Below are positions 7,085 to 14,227 of a stretch of 46,157 bases of DNA, in pieces. The notes under the pieces were generated by a model. That model was not told where the DNA came from. It did no database searches and saw only the letters and a list, made by a program, of their open reading frames with translations. This stretch comes from a virus. Position 1 is the stretch's first letter. Each line of letters begins with the position of its first letter. The stretch is from the IMG/VR virus record IMGVR_UViG_3300030430_002004, positions 1 to 46,157 of that record; one strand, 5' to 3'. The position numbers and the translations under genes were made by a program.

Positions 7085-7876
7085 ATGAACTTTAAATTGA
7101 ATACAAACGATCCATTTGAAATACACGAAATAGATCATTTATCGCCCTCTAGTATAAATACTTTTATACAAAACAAAGAAGTTTGGATAATGCGCTATCT
7201 ATTCAAATATAAGAATGGAGGATCTCCTGCAATGTGGAGGGGAACTGTTGTAGATCATGCAATAGGAAGCTTATTATTTGAAAATAGAGAAGAAGAAGCT
7301 ATCTTAGAATCATCTAAAAAGGAATTTGTAAATCACTACGAAAAATGCCTTAAAGACTATCCAGATCAAGTAATAGAGCCTTCGCAAGTTCTAAAAGAAC
7401 AAACAGCTTTACCTAAATATTTAAGAACTGCCTTTGATTTCTATAAGACACTAGGCAAACCAACAGATTATCAAAAGAAAGTAGAATATTTTACCGAAGA
7501 AGTACCTATACCGATTATCGGTTATATAGATCTACAGTACGAGAACATTATTAGGGATATAAAGACTACAGGTCGTATGCCTAGTGAAGTATCCTCTGCT
7601 CATGCTAGACAGCTATCTGTTTATGCAAAAGCAGAAGATTGTATGCCTGTATTAGATTATGTGTACGTTACTACGAAAAAAGCAGAAGTAGTGACATTGC
7701 GTGTAACTGATGTAGATAAGCATATAAAAGAGGTGGAAAAAGTTGCATTAGCAATAATGCGATTGCTTTCGTATTCAAATGATAAATATGAAATAGCAAA
7801 TTTATCTTATCCAGACTACGACTCATGGATGTGGTCAGATCAAGAAAAAGAATTTGCTAGGACAATATGGAGTTAA
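7085..7876 (+). CDS. PD-(D/E)XK exonuclease (Cas4/RecB-like)
   Basis: A 263-residue nuclease. LSPSSINTFIQNKEVWIMRY at the N-terminus, WRGTVVDHAIGS, then the catalytic strand pair IPIIGYIDLQYENIIRDIKTTG (D near 158 and D-x-K near 167) and the helix RQLSVYAKA are the RecB/Cas4 arrangement. It probably resects double-stranded ends and hands single strands to the annealing protein encoded 4 bases downstream, forming a Red-like recombination pair. There is no visible cysteine cluster, so the Cas4 iron-sulfur site is missing. It is the first gene of the rightward recombination operon. Confidence 0.82.
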   Translation: MNFKLNTNDPFEIHEIDHLSPSSINTFIQNKEVWIMRYLFKYKNGGSPAMWRGTVVDHAIGSLLFENREEEAILESSKKEFVNHYEKCLKDYPDQVIEPSQVLKEQTALPKYLRTAFDFYKTLGKPTDYQKKVEYFTEEVPIPIIGYIDLQYENIIRDIKTTGRMPSEVSSAHARQLSVYAKAEDCMPVLDYVYVTTKKAEVVTLRVTDVDKHIKEVEKVALAIMRLLSYSNDKYEIANLSYPDYDSWMWSDQEKEFARTIWS

Positions 7877-7880
7877 TTAA

Positions 7881-8585
7881 ATGACTATTCAACTGACTTA
7901 TAAAGAAGTTTGGCAAACTTTAAATGCTTTAGATCTAAGTAACTATCACGATAAAAAAGGGAACTTTACTTATTTATCATGGACAGATGCTTGGAAAATA
8001 TTAATGGAACATTATCCTTATGCGACTTACGAGTTTCAAGCAGAAACTTATGAGCCAAACGGAACGGTAATGTCGCATTGTACAGTCCGTATAGGAAACC
8101 TAGAAAGAACCATGTGGTTGCCTTGTATGGATAATAAAAACAATTCATTAACAAATCCTACTAGCAGACAGATACAAGATTCTAGAATGAGATGTCTTGT
8201 TAAGTGTTTAGCTATGTATGGATTAGCACACTATATTTTTAGAGGCGAAGATCTACCAGATGCCGACAAAGATAAGGCAGAAGCAGATGCTTTAGCTAGT
8301 GGGGGTAAAAGTTATAAGTTTCGTAGCTTACCGACAAAGGACGACAAAGAAGGTGGAATTATCAACGACGATATAAACCCAACTTTATTTCTTAAAACCT
8401 TAAGAACAATGATCGGTAAAAAGACACAAGAAGATTCAGTAGCTTTATACAATCATAATAAAGAAACTATCTACAATGCTAGAGATAATGCCGACAAGGA
8501 AGAAGATATAAAAGCTTACCAAGCACTTATTGCTTTGTATGAAACTGAGGAAGAACCTGAGGTAAAAGATGAGCAAAGCAAATAG
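7881..8585 (+). CDS. single-strand annealing protein, DUF1071 type
   Basis: A 234-residue protein with the DUF1071 signature: FTYLSWTDAWKILMEHYP near residue 28, MWLPCMDNKNNSL near 78 and RQIQDSRMRCLVKCLAMYGL near 95. This family is grouped with Rad52/Sak-like phage recombinases that anneal complementary strands. It follows a PD-(D/E)XK nuclease by 4 bases, the usual pairing. The C-terminal 100 residues are charged and probably flexible. The family assignment is by motif; annealing activity is inferred from the family and context. Confidence 0.8.
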   Translation: MTIQLTYKEVWQTLNALDLSNYHDKKGNFTYLSWTDAWKILMEHYPYATYEFQAETYEPNGTVMSHCTVRIGNLERTMWLPCMDNKNNSLTNPTSRQIQDSRMRCLVKCLAMYGLAHYIFRGEDLPDADKDKAEADALASGGKSYKFRSLPTKDDKEGGIINDDINPTLFLKTLRTMIGKKTQEDSVALYNHNKETIYNARDNADKEEDIKAYQALIALYETEEEPEVKDEQSK

Positions 8586-8856
8586 TCTTACAGATTACGT
8601 CTTTCTGTGTCTTAAAGATGGCAGTTGGTGGACTTTTTGGGAACTTCAAAAAACTATCAAAGAAAAAACAAATGGTAAGTTTTATGGAGAACCTAGCATA
8701 TCTGCGGCAATAAGAAATATTAGAAAAGATCAGTATCGCGCTAGATATAAGATTGATTCTAGTATTGAAGATCCTATTGAAAGAAAAAGAATCGCTTTTA
8801 GTAAGGGTTACAAATATAGATTAATAGATTCTTTAGAAGGAGTAAAAAATGTCTAA
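8569..8856 (+). CDS. winged-helix-like small protein
   Basis: A 95-residue protein whose layout (YVFLCLKDGSWWTFWELQKTI, then YGEPSISAAIRNIRKDQYRA) resembles a winged helix-turn-helix with a basic recognition helix. It overlaps the annealing protein gene by 17 bases and the next gene by 8. Probably a DNA-binding accessory of replication or recombination, or a regulator. No closer family recognised. Confidence 0.65.
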   Translation: MSKANSLTDYVFLCLKDGSWWTFWELQKTIKEKTNGKFYGEPSISAAIRNIRKDQYRARYKIDSSIEDPIERKRIAFSKGYKYRLIDSLEGVKNV

Positions 8857-9250
8857 CTTTACACTTGATGATAATACTGCGGTTCTTTGGTCAGAATCTA
8901 AAGTAAAAGTAGTATTTAAAGGAAAAATAAAATACAAAGCTAGTGATGGTATAGCAAAAGAGGTCTATGGATCTATTCTTAAGTTTGAGAATAGAGAAGG
9001 GCAAACTAAATACGAGTTAGCAAGATCTGTAGGGCTACTACATTACAACAGCGAAGAAGATAAGAAAAATCCTAAAACGCCTGATATAAATGGAAAAGTT
9101 ACTTTAGATGATTCTGAATTTAAGTTTGGTAGTTGGATAAAAGTATCTGAAAGGGGAACTGAGTATTTATTTGCTAGATTAGAACCCCAAGAGGAATACG
9201 AGCAAAGGCAAAATCTAACACCTTCTAAGGAAGCAGAAGCAGACTTTTAA
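8849..9250 (+). CDS. hypothetical protein, possible OB-fold
   Basis: A 133-residue protein of alternating beta strands (KVKVVFKGKIKYKASDG, EVYGSILKFENREGQTKYEL, FGSWIKVSERGTEYLFARLEP) with an acidic C-terminus (SKEAEADF). Strand pattern, acidic tail and position after an exonuclease and annealing protein are all compatible with a single-strand DNA-binding protein, but I cannot confirm the OB-fold, so the name is left open. It has a good AAGGAG Shine-Dalgarno. Confidence 0.6.
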   Translation: MSNFTLDDNTAVLWSESKVKVVFKGKIKYKASDGIAKEVYGSILKFENREGQTKYELARSVGLLHYNSEEDKKNPKTPDINGKVTLDDSEFKFGSWIKVSERGTEYLFARLEPQEEYEQRQNLTPSKEAEADF

Positions 9251-9589
9251 ATGAATTTGCAAGACGAGAAATGGATGCATTCTATTAGACAGTTTGCAGG
9301 TCTAGTAGAAAAAGCTGAGTATGAAGTATTTGAAGCAGAAGCAATAATAAAAAAAACTAAAGCACGACTTATGCTAGAGGCTACAGGGCAAGGGTATAAG
9401 TCTGCAGCTTCACAAGAAGTATTTGCAGAAAATTCAGATACTTTATACCAAGCGAGATTAGATCTAGGAGTAAAGAAAGGATCTCTTTCTGCTATAAAAG
9501 TTCGTCTTGATGCCGTTAAAGTTGGCTTTGAAGAATGGAGAACAAAAATGGTAAATCAGAGAGAAGAACAAAAACGTTATGGAGCATAA
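9251..9589 (+). CDS. hypothetical coiled-coil protein
   Basis: A 112-residue alpha-helical protein. It directly abuts the previous stop (TAAATG). It is rich in Glu, Ala and Lys, with long helices (LVEKAEYEVFEAEAIIKKTK and ARLDLGVKKGSLSAIK), which suggests a coiled-coil oligomer. It may be an accessory of the single-strand-binding or recombination proteins upstream. No known family seen. Confidence 0.6.
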   Translation: MNLQDEKWMHSIRQFAGLVEKAEYEVFEAEAIIKKTKARLMLEATGQGYKSAASQEVFAENSDTLYQARLDLGVKKGSLSAIKVRLDAVKVGFEEWRTKMVNQREEQKRYGA

Positions 9590-9995
9590 AAAAATAGGCT
9601 TTACTTGTAGTGCTTTTGATTTATTGCATTGTGGTCATGTAGTAATGTTACAAGAAGCAAAACAAAATTGTGATTATCTTATTGCAGGACTGCAAACAGA
9701 TCCCTCTATAGATAGGAAAGATAAGAACAAGCCTATACAGTCAATCTTTGAAAGACATACACAATTATCAGCAATCAAGTATGTAGATGAAATAGTGCCT
9801 TATGATACTGAGCAAAGTCTTTTAGATCTCCTTAAAACTTTACAAATAAACATAAGATTTGTTGGCGAAGAATACAAGAATCAAAAATTTACAGGAAAAG
9901 GATTACACGAAGTTTTTTATACAAGTAGAAGGCATAGCTTTTCTACAACAGTTTTAAGACAACAATTAATAAGCATACATAACAAGGGAGCATAA
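9579..9995 (+). CDS. cytidylyltransferase-like nucleotidyltransferase (TagD/RfaE type)
   Basis: A 138-residue enzyme of the HxGH nucleotidyltransferase superfamily. IGFTCSAFDLLHCGHVVML carries the HxGH motif at about residues 18-21, KYVDEIVPY is the usual second conserved block, and a late RHSFSTTVLR corresponds to the nucleotide-binding RTxGISTT-like motif. Such enzymes make CDP- or ADP-activated alcohols and sugars from a phosphorylated substrate and an NTP. In this phage it might supply an activated donor for the glycosyltransferase at 5343-6218, which is an inference with no direct support. It overlaps the coiled-coil gene by 11 bases. Confidence 0.83.
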   Translation: MEHKKIGFTCSAFDLLHCGHVVMLQEAKQNCDYLIAGLQTDPSIDRKDKNKPIQSIFERHTQLSAIKYVDEIVPYDTEQSLLDLLKTLQINIRFVGEEYKNQKFTGKGLHEVFYTSRRHSFSTTVLRQQLISIHNKGA

Positions 9996-10739
9996 ATGAA
10001 ACAGTTAAAAAAAGGACAACTTCTTCAAAAAGAAGGCGATGTGTTTAAAATTCTTGATATTGTTAATACAAATATTAAAGGTTTTAAAAGAGAAGAAATA
10101 GTCGTAGGTTGCCTTAAGACTACGGAAGCATTTAGTGTTTCTAAAGGAGAAATTATAAATAATCAAGAATGGCAATCATTTAGAGAGGAACAAATAGAAG
10201 TACAGTACATAGAAAGAAAAGTAATCAAAGACGAAAATAAAAAAATAATTGTCTTATCTGAAAAGATAGTAGATTTTCCTAAACCTAAATTACAAGATAA
10301 GAATATTCCTAATACTACTCTTGGTAATGCTTTTAAAGAAGCAATAAATAATAAAAAAGAAAAAGTAGTAAATATAGGCCACATTACAAACATACATGAG
10401 GAAAAAAAGAAGGAAGAAGAAAAAGAATTAGATGTTCTTGATTATAGAAACTTTGCTTCGTGTACATACAACGATTTAAGTATTCTTGGGAATGTCTTTG
10501 GCGAAAACCCAGACACTATAAAAACTTGTGCAGGGAAGTTTCAAAAAGGCATGGCTACCTTGCACATGCAGTGCTTAGATAGATTTAGAGAGAATAACAT
10601 TACTATCGCAGATCTTAGGCATTATTGTCCTAATAGACAAACAGGCAAACCTTTAACGCTAAGTGGTACAATCTCAAGACTAAATAAAGCTATTTGGCAT
10701 TATGGAACTAAAAAAGAGCAAGAATGTTACGGTTGGTAA
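9996..10739 (+). CDS. hypothetical protein, two-part
   Basis: A 247-residue protein. The first 80 residues look like a small beta-barrel (GQLLQKEGDVFKILDIVN; REEIVVGCLKTTEAFSVSKGE), residues 80-150 are a charged linker (EEKKKEEEKELDVLDYR), and the C-terminal 90 residues are helical with FQKGMATLHMQCLDRFREN and LSGTISRLNKAIWHYG. I do not recognise the family. It starts directly after the nucleotidyltransferase stop and precedes the Ref-type nuclease, so a DNA-metabolism role is plausible. Confidence 0.6.
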   Translation: MKQLKKGQLLQKEGDVFKILDIVNTNIKGFKREEIVVGCLKTTEAFSVSKGEIINNQEWQSFREEQIEVQYIERKVIKDENKKIIVLSEKIVDFPKPKLQDKNIPNTTLGNAFKEAINNKKEKVVNIGHITNIHEEKKKEEEKELDVLDYRNFASCTYNDLSILGNVFGENPDTIKTCAGKFQKGMATLHMQCLDRFRENNITIADLRHYCPNRQTGKPLTLSGTISRLNKAIWHYGTKKEQECYGW

Positions 10740-10757
10740 AAACATTGTGTGTGGACA

Positions 10758-11072
10758 ATGAAAGGAAGAAACCCTAATAAAAAAGAAAAAGAGCACATGG
10801 ATAAAGTACAACAGTTAGGTTGTATTGTTTGCAGAAACGAATATGGAGTTTATAGTCCTGCAGAAATACATCATGTTTTTGGTAAGACAAAGAAAAATGC
10901 ACATTTTTACGTTCTTCCTTTATGCTTTAGACATCATAGAGAAGGAATAAATTGTGATTTATTTGCTTCTAGACACCCATTTAAAACACAGTTTGAATTA
11001 AGATATGGTAAAGAAGAAGATCTTTTAGAACAGGTACAAGAATTATTAGGGCAAGAACTAATGACTTTATAG
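10758..11072 (+). CDS. Ref-type HNH nuclease (RecA-dependent nuclease family)
   Basis: A 104-residue protein resembling P1 Ref and its phage relatives. VQQLGCIVCRNEYG provides a CxxC zinc pair, AEIHHVFG the HH nuclease core, and LPLCFRHHREG the second metal-binding half, followed by FKTQFELRYGKEEDLLEQ. Ref proteins cut DNA at RecA-made D-loops. I start it at ATG 10758; a GTG at 10749 is also possible. It closes the recombination operon and is followed by a 140-base gap with secondary structure and a promoter. Confidence 0.8.
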   Translation: MKGRNPNKKEKEHMDKVQQLGCIVCRNEYGVYSPAEIHHVFGKTKKNAHFYVLPLCFRHHREGINCDLFASRHPFKTQFELRYGKEEDLLEQVQELLGQELMTL

Positions 11073-11108
11073 AATTTGCTTTGTTTTTTTGGTACTTAGC
11101 AAGGCAAT

Positions 11109-11161
11109 AGGGAAGGAAGCTATCATCTCCTAAGTCTTTTCAAGTGAAAGTTTCCTTCTCT
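11109..11161 (+). other. structured non-coding element (nested hairpins)
   Basis: Arms 11109-11118 (AGGGAAGGAA) and 11152-11161 (TTCCTTCTCT) pair over 10 bp with one G-U. Inside lies a second hairpin, 11136-11150 (CTTTT-CAAGT-GAAAG). It follows the Ref-like gene by about 35 bases. No run of U follows, so it is not a textbook terminator; it may be an mRNA 3' structure, a processing site or a small RNA. Confidence 0.45.
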
Positions 11162-11176
11162 CAAGGTGTTTACAAT

Positions 11177-11209
11177 ATTCCATTTTGGGTTTAAAATGGT
11201 ATCTATAAT
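11177..11209 (+). promoter_or_regulatory. promoter with TATAAT and operator-like site C
   Basis: A perfect TATAAT (11204-11209) lies 19 bases upstream of the ATG at 11228. Just upstream is ATTCCATTTTGGG (11177-11189), the same 13-base motif as at 2907, 3006 and 7035. It also overlaps an inverted repeat CCATTTT (11180-11186) / AAAATGG (11193-11199). No consensus -35 is seen. The mRNA would start close to the GAGAGAG Shine-Dalgarno. Confidence 0.6.
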
Positions 11210-11227
11210 TAATTGAGAGAGAGTAAA

Positions 11228-11530
11228 ATGAATAAAAATACTTTAAAGAAAGAGAACAGAGAAAGATCTTATAGAGAAGATCTATTAGAAAAACTTTACC
11301 CTATTCTTCTAGAAGCACCCCACGTAAAATCAAACGAACTTGCAACTGCTTGGGTACATACTGCTTTTGCAAATAAAAATTTAGATCTTATATTTGACTA
11401 CGCTACATGGTGGGAGTCTATGTATAACGAAGGCAAAATATGGGCATACAGAGAAAAGATTTTCAAAAAGATATTGATTGTAGAATCTTTTATCTTAGGT
11501 AAAGATCACCCATTCTTAGAACTTATTTAA
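11228..11530 (+). CDS. hypothetical protein, first gene after promoter
   Basis: A 100-residue helical protein (ATG 11228 preferred over TTG 11213 because GAGAGAG lies just before it). The sequence is charged at the N-terminus (KKENRERSYREDLLEKLYP) and aromatic-rich in the middle (TWWESMYNEGKIWAYREK). No family recognised. It is the first gene downstream of the TATAAT promoter and might be an early or middle regulator. The next gene follows 12 bases later with an AGGAG site. Confidence 0.62.
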   Translation: MNKNTLKKENRERSYREDLLEKLYPILLEAPHVKSNELATAWVHTAFANKNLDLIFDYATWWESMYNEGKIWAYREKIFKKILIVESFILGKDHPFLELI

Positions 11531-11542
11531 TTAGGAGAATAA

Positions 11543-12391
11543 ATGAAAAGAACACACACACACAGAGGACATTGCCAAGCTTGTGGTAGAGTTCAAGCAG
11601 TAGATACTCATAATAACTTTATAGCTAAACACGGATATACAGTAGATTTTGGATATTTTAGCGGAGTTTGTACAGGTTCAAATAAAAAGCCATTAGAAGT
11701 AGATAAAACATTTACAGAAGAAACAATAGAAGAATTATCAGATTGGGTAGCTAAAAAACAGATCTTATTAGAATCAGCAGAAAAGGACGAAAGTATTTTT
11801 TCTCATTATTCTATAGAAAGAAGATTTAATTCTTTTGACATAGTTCCTTTTAATTTAAGTCATGTACAAGACGAAAAGTATACTGTAGTTGCTTATACAG
11901 AGGAAAGTCTTAGAAAGCATTGTGAAGAATACAATGAAAAGGCAAGTATAGGATCTTTTAATTTTGAAAAATTATTCAGAAAGTTCCAAGATTTATATAT
12001 TAAAAATATTCAAAATAGCATTTCCGATGCTCAAAGACATATAGACTTCTTAAAAAGACTTATAAGAGAGGTACACGGCAAGGACTTAATAAACGTAGCA
12101 AATGCTGAGAAGATCTTAGAAGAACTAGAAAAAGAAGCTTTAAAAGATTTTTACAAGACAGAAATGAAAAAGATCAAGCATTATGTAGGAGAGCCAATCT
12201 TAGAAGTTTGGACTAACTTTGAAATGATAGTAGAAAAGAAAACAAGTATAGGTTTAGTAGGTCTTAAATTTATACATTCTAATCCTGCTCACGCAGAATG
12301 GAATCGCAATAATTACTCAAAACAATGTCTTCTAGACGGTAAGAGAATAGCTAAACCTAAGTTAATACAACTCTTACAAGGGGATCTATAA
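11543..12391 (+). CDS. hypothetical protein with N-terminal Cys/His zinc site
   Basis: A 282-residue protein of unknown function. The N-terminus HTHRGHCQACGRVQAVD contains CxxC plus nearby His residues, and a later GVCTGS gives a further Cys, so a small zinc ribbon is likely. The middle is a long helical region (about 130-200, RHIDFLKRLIREVHG; EKILEELEKEALKDFY), and the C-terminal 70 residues are mixed alpha/beta. It lies between the promoter and the terminase genes. It lacks the HxD iron site, so it is not the missing TET oxygenase. Confidence 0.65.
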   Translation: MKRTHTHRGHCQACGRVQAVDTHNNFIAKHGYTVDFGYFSGVCTGSNKKPLEVDKTFTEETIEELSDWVAKKQILLESAEKDESIFSHYSIERRFNSFDIVPFNLSHVQDEKYTVVAYTEESLRKHCEEYNEKASIGSFNFEKLFRKFQDLYIKNIQNSISDAQRHIDFLKRLIREVHGKDLINVANAEKILEELEKEALKDFYKTEMKKIKHYVGEPILEVWTNFEMIVEKKTSIGLVGLKFIHSNPAHAEWNRNNYSKQCLLDGKRIAKPKLIQLLQGDL

Positions 12392-12407
12392 GTAAAGCAG
12401 TTTAAAA

Positions 12408-12448
12408 ATTCTCAGTATTCTGCTATAAAGGCAAGAATACTTGAGAAT
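12408..12448 (+). promoter_or_regulatory. long hairpin over the terS translation start region
   Basis: Arms 12408-12421 and 12434-12448 pair over 14 bp with a single bulged T, around a 12-base loop (12422-12433). The right arm ends 2 bases before the terS ATG at 12451 and contains the only purine-rich candidate ribosome site (TTGAG). If folded in the mRNA it would hide the start. As DNA it is an imperfect inverted repeat next to terS, where pac or cos sites are often found. Confidence 0.7.
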
Positions 12449-12450
12449 AA

Positions 12451-13020
12451 ATGAGTAAAAAACAAGCACAAAAGAAACTTACAGAAACTCTAAAGGAACA
12501 AATAAGAATAGAATTTGTTCAAGGAATACAAGACTTAGAGGGCAAAAGAGAATATCCCACTATAGAAACCTTACAAAAAAAATTCTCAGTAGCTAAATCT
12601 ACTCTCTACAGAGTCTGTCAAAACAGTAATTGGAAAACACAAAGAGAACAGTTTCAGAGAGATCTATTAGCTAAAGTAGATAAAGAAAGAATAAAAAACC
12701 TTACCGAAGAAAATAAAAAGATAGATCAAACTTCTATAGATCTAGCAAAAGCTATGTTAGCTACCGTAGGACAAGGCATAAGAAGAAATGCGCAAGATAT
12801 AAACGAAGGGAAACAAGGACTTATACCAACTCAGCTTAATGCTTTAGCAAATACAGCACTTACTGCGCAAAAGATTGCTAAGTTAGCATTAGGAGAAACA
12901 ACCGAAAATTTAAATGTAAATGCAAACTTCCAAGAAGCAGATGCCTTCAGAGAAGCTATGGAATTGCTTGACACAGTTGCAGAGCAACGCCGAAAAGCAG
13001 ACGATAGCCCTGTACACTGA
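12451..13020 (+). CDS. terminase small subunit
   Basis: A 189-residue protein with an N-terminal helix-turn-helix (TIETLQKKFSVAKSTLYRVCQ, residues about 31-51, then NWKTQREQFQRD) and a long helical oligomerisation region, typical of terminase small subunits that recognise the packaging site and regulate the large subunit. The next gene, the large subunit, overlaps it by up to 101 bases. The start region is covered by the hairpin at 12408-12448, so expression may be regulated by RNA structure. Assignment rests on the HTH, helical content and position. Confidence 0.85.
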   Translation: MSKKQAQKKLTETLKEQIRIEFVQGIQDLEGKREYPTIETLQKKFSVAKSTLYRVCQNSNWKTQREQFQRDLLAKVDKERIKNLTEENKKIDQTSIDLAKAMLATVGQGIRRNAQDINEGKQGLIPTQLNALANTALTAQKIAKLALGETTENLNVNANFQEADAFREAMELLDTVAEQRRKADDSPVH

Positions 13021-14227
13021 TTGGCTTAAAACAGCTAGAGCAAAACAACTAGCCCCAGAAGAAAAGCACTATATATGGCTTATCCTTGCAGGAAGGGGGT
13101 GGGGAAAGACTAGAACTGGCGCACAAGATATAGCACTTTACGCACTGCGTAATCCAAACACTAATTGTGCAGTGGTAGCCCCAACACACGGAGATCTCAG
13201 GAGAGTATGCTTTAATGGACCAAGTGGCTTATTATCTATAATTCCTAAAGAGTGCTTTTTACAAGAAAAAGGTTATAAAGGTTATTCTTCAAGTATATCC
13301 GAAATAAGACTTTTTAATGGTTCTAAGATAATCGGTTATGCGGCAATAGATCCAGATAGACTTAGAGGGCCACAATTCCACAGAGCTTGGTGTGACGAAC
13401 TTGCAGCTTGGAGATATCCAGAAGCATTTGATCAATTAATGTTTGGCTTAAGATTAGGAGATAACCCTAAGTGTGTTATTACTACTACACCTAAACCTAC
13501 AAAGATAATAAAAAGCTTATTAGAAAGAAAAGATTGTGTAGTAACTAAGGGATCTACTTTTGAAAACGAAGATAACTTAGCTGAGTCTGCTCTTTCTATG
13601 CTCAAAGATAGATACGAGGGAACTGTATTAGGAAGGCAAGAATTATTTGCAGAAGTCATAGATCAATTTGATGGCGCTCTATGGACACCGCAAATGATAG
13701 AGGAAACTAGGTTATCAAGCGACTTTGAGAAGGAACTAAAAAATATAATAGTAGCTATAGATCCTGCAGTAACAGCTAATAAAAACTCCGACGAAACAGG
13801 AATAATTGTTGTAGGTAGGGATTACAATAATGTATTCTATGTACTAGAAGATTTGTCTGGGCGGTATTCTCCAGATAAATGGGCTAGAATAGCAATAAAT
13901 GCATTTTACGATTGGGAAGCAGATCGCATTGTTGCAGAGGTAAATAACGGAGGCGACCTTGTGGAAAGATTGTTGCGAAGTGTAGATACCAATATTCCTT
14001 TTAGAAGTGTACACGCTACTAGGGGAAAGATTCTAAGAGCAGAACCAATATCTGCTTTATACGAACAAAAGAGGGTACATCACTTAGGAGTATTTACTGA
14101 ACTTGAGTCACAGATGTGTACTTATAACGGTGAGAACCAAGAAAGTCCAGATAGATTAGATGCCTTAGTTTGGGGTTTAAGCGAATTAAACAAATCAGCT
14201 GGAAATGTTAATTGGAGAATTAGCTAA
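12920..14227 (+). CDS. terminase large subunit (ATPase-nuclease)
   Basis: A 435-residue DNA packaging motor. Walker A is GRGWGKT at about residue 57, Walker B is WCDE at about 157, and the coupling motif ITTTPKP follows near 188. The RNase H-like nuclease domain starts with IVAIDPAV at about 275 and ends with PDRLDALVWGLSEL. It pumps DNA into the procapsid through the portal encoded next (overlap of one base). The start is uncertain: ATG 12920 and ATG 12941 are both inside terS and neither has a strong Shine-Dalgarno; the residues before the ATPase domain are not conserved-looking. Confidence 0.93.
   Translation: MQTSKKQMPSEKLWNCLTQLQSNAEKQTIALYTDWLKTARAKQLAPEEKHYIWLILAGRGWGKTRTGAQDIALYALRNPNTNCAVVAPTHGDLRRVCFNGPSGLLSIIPKECFLQEKGYKGYSSSISEIRLFNGSKIIGYAAIDPDRLRGPQFHRAWCDELAAWRYPEAFDQLMFGLRLGDNPKCVITTTPKPTKIIKSLLERKDCVVTKGSTFENEDNLAESALSMLKDRYEGTVLGRQELFAEVIDQFDGALWTPQMIEETRLSSDFEKELKNIIVAIDPAVTANKNSDETGIIVVGRDYNNVFYVLEDLSGRYSPDKWARIAINAFYDWEADRIVAEVNNGGDLVERLLRSVDTNIPFRSVHATRGKILRAEPISALYEQKRVHHLGVFTELESQMCTYNGENQESPDRLDALVWGLSELNKSAGNVNWRIS

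Noticed and set aside
11543-12391. Divergent TET/JBP oxygenase
   Set aside because: No HxD...H iron site or double-stranded beta-helix pattern; instead a zinc-like N-terminus and long helices.
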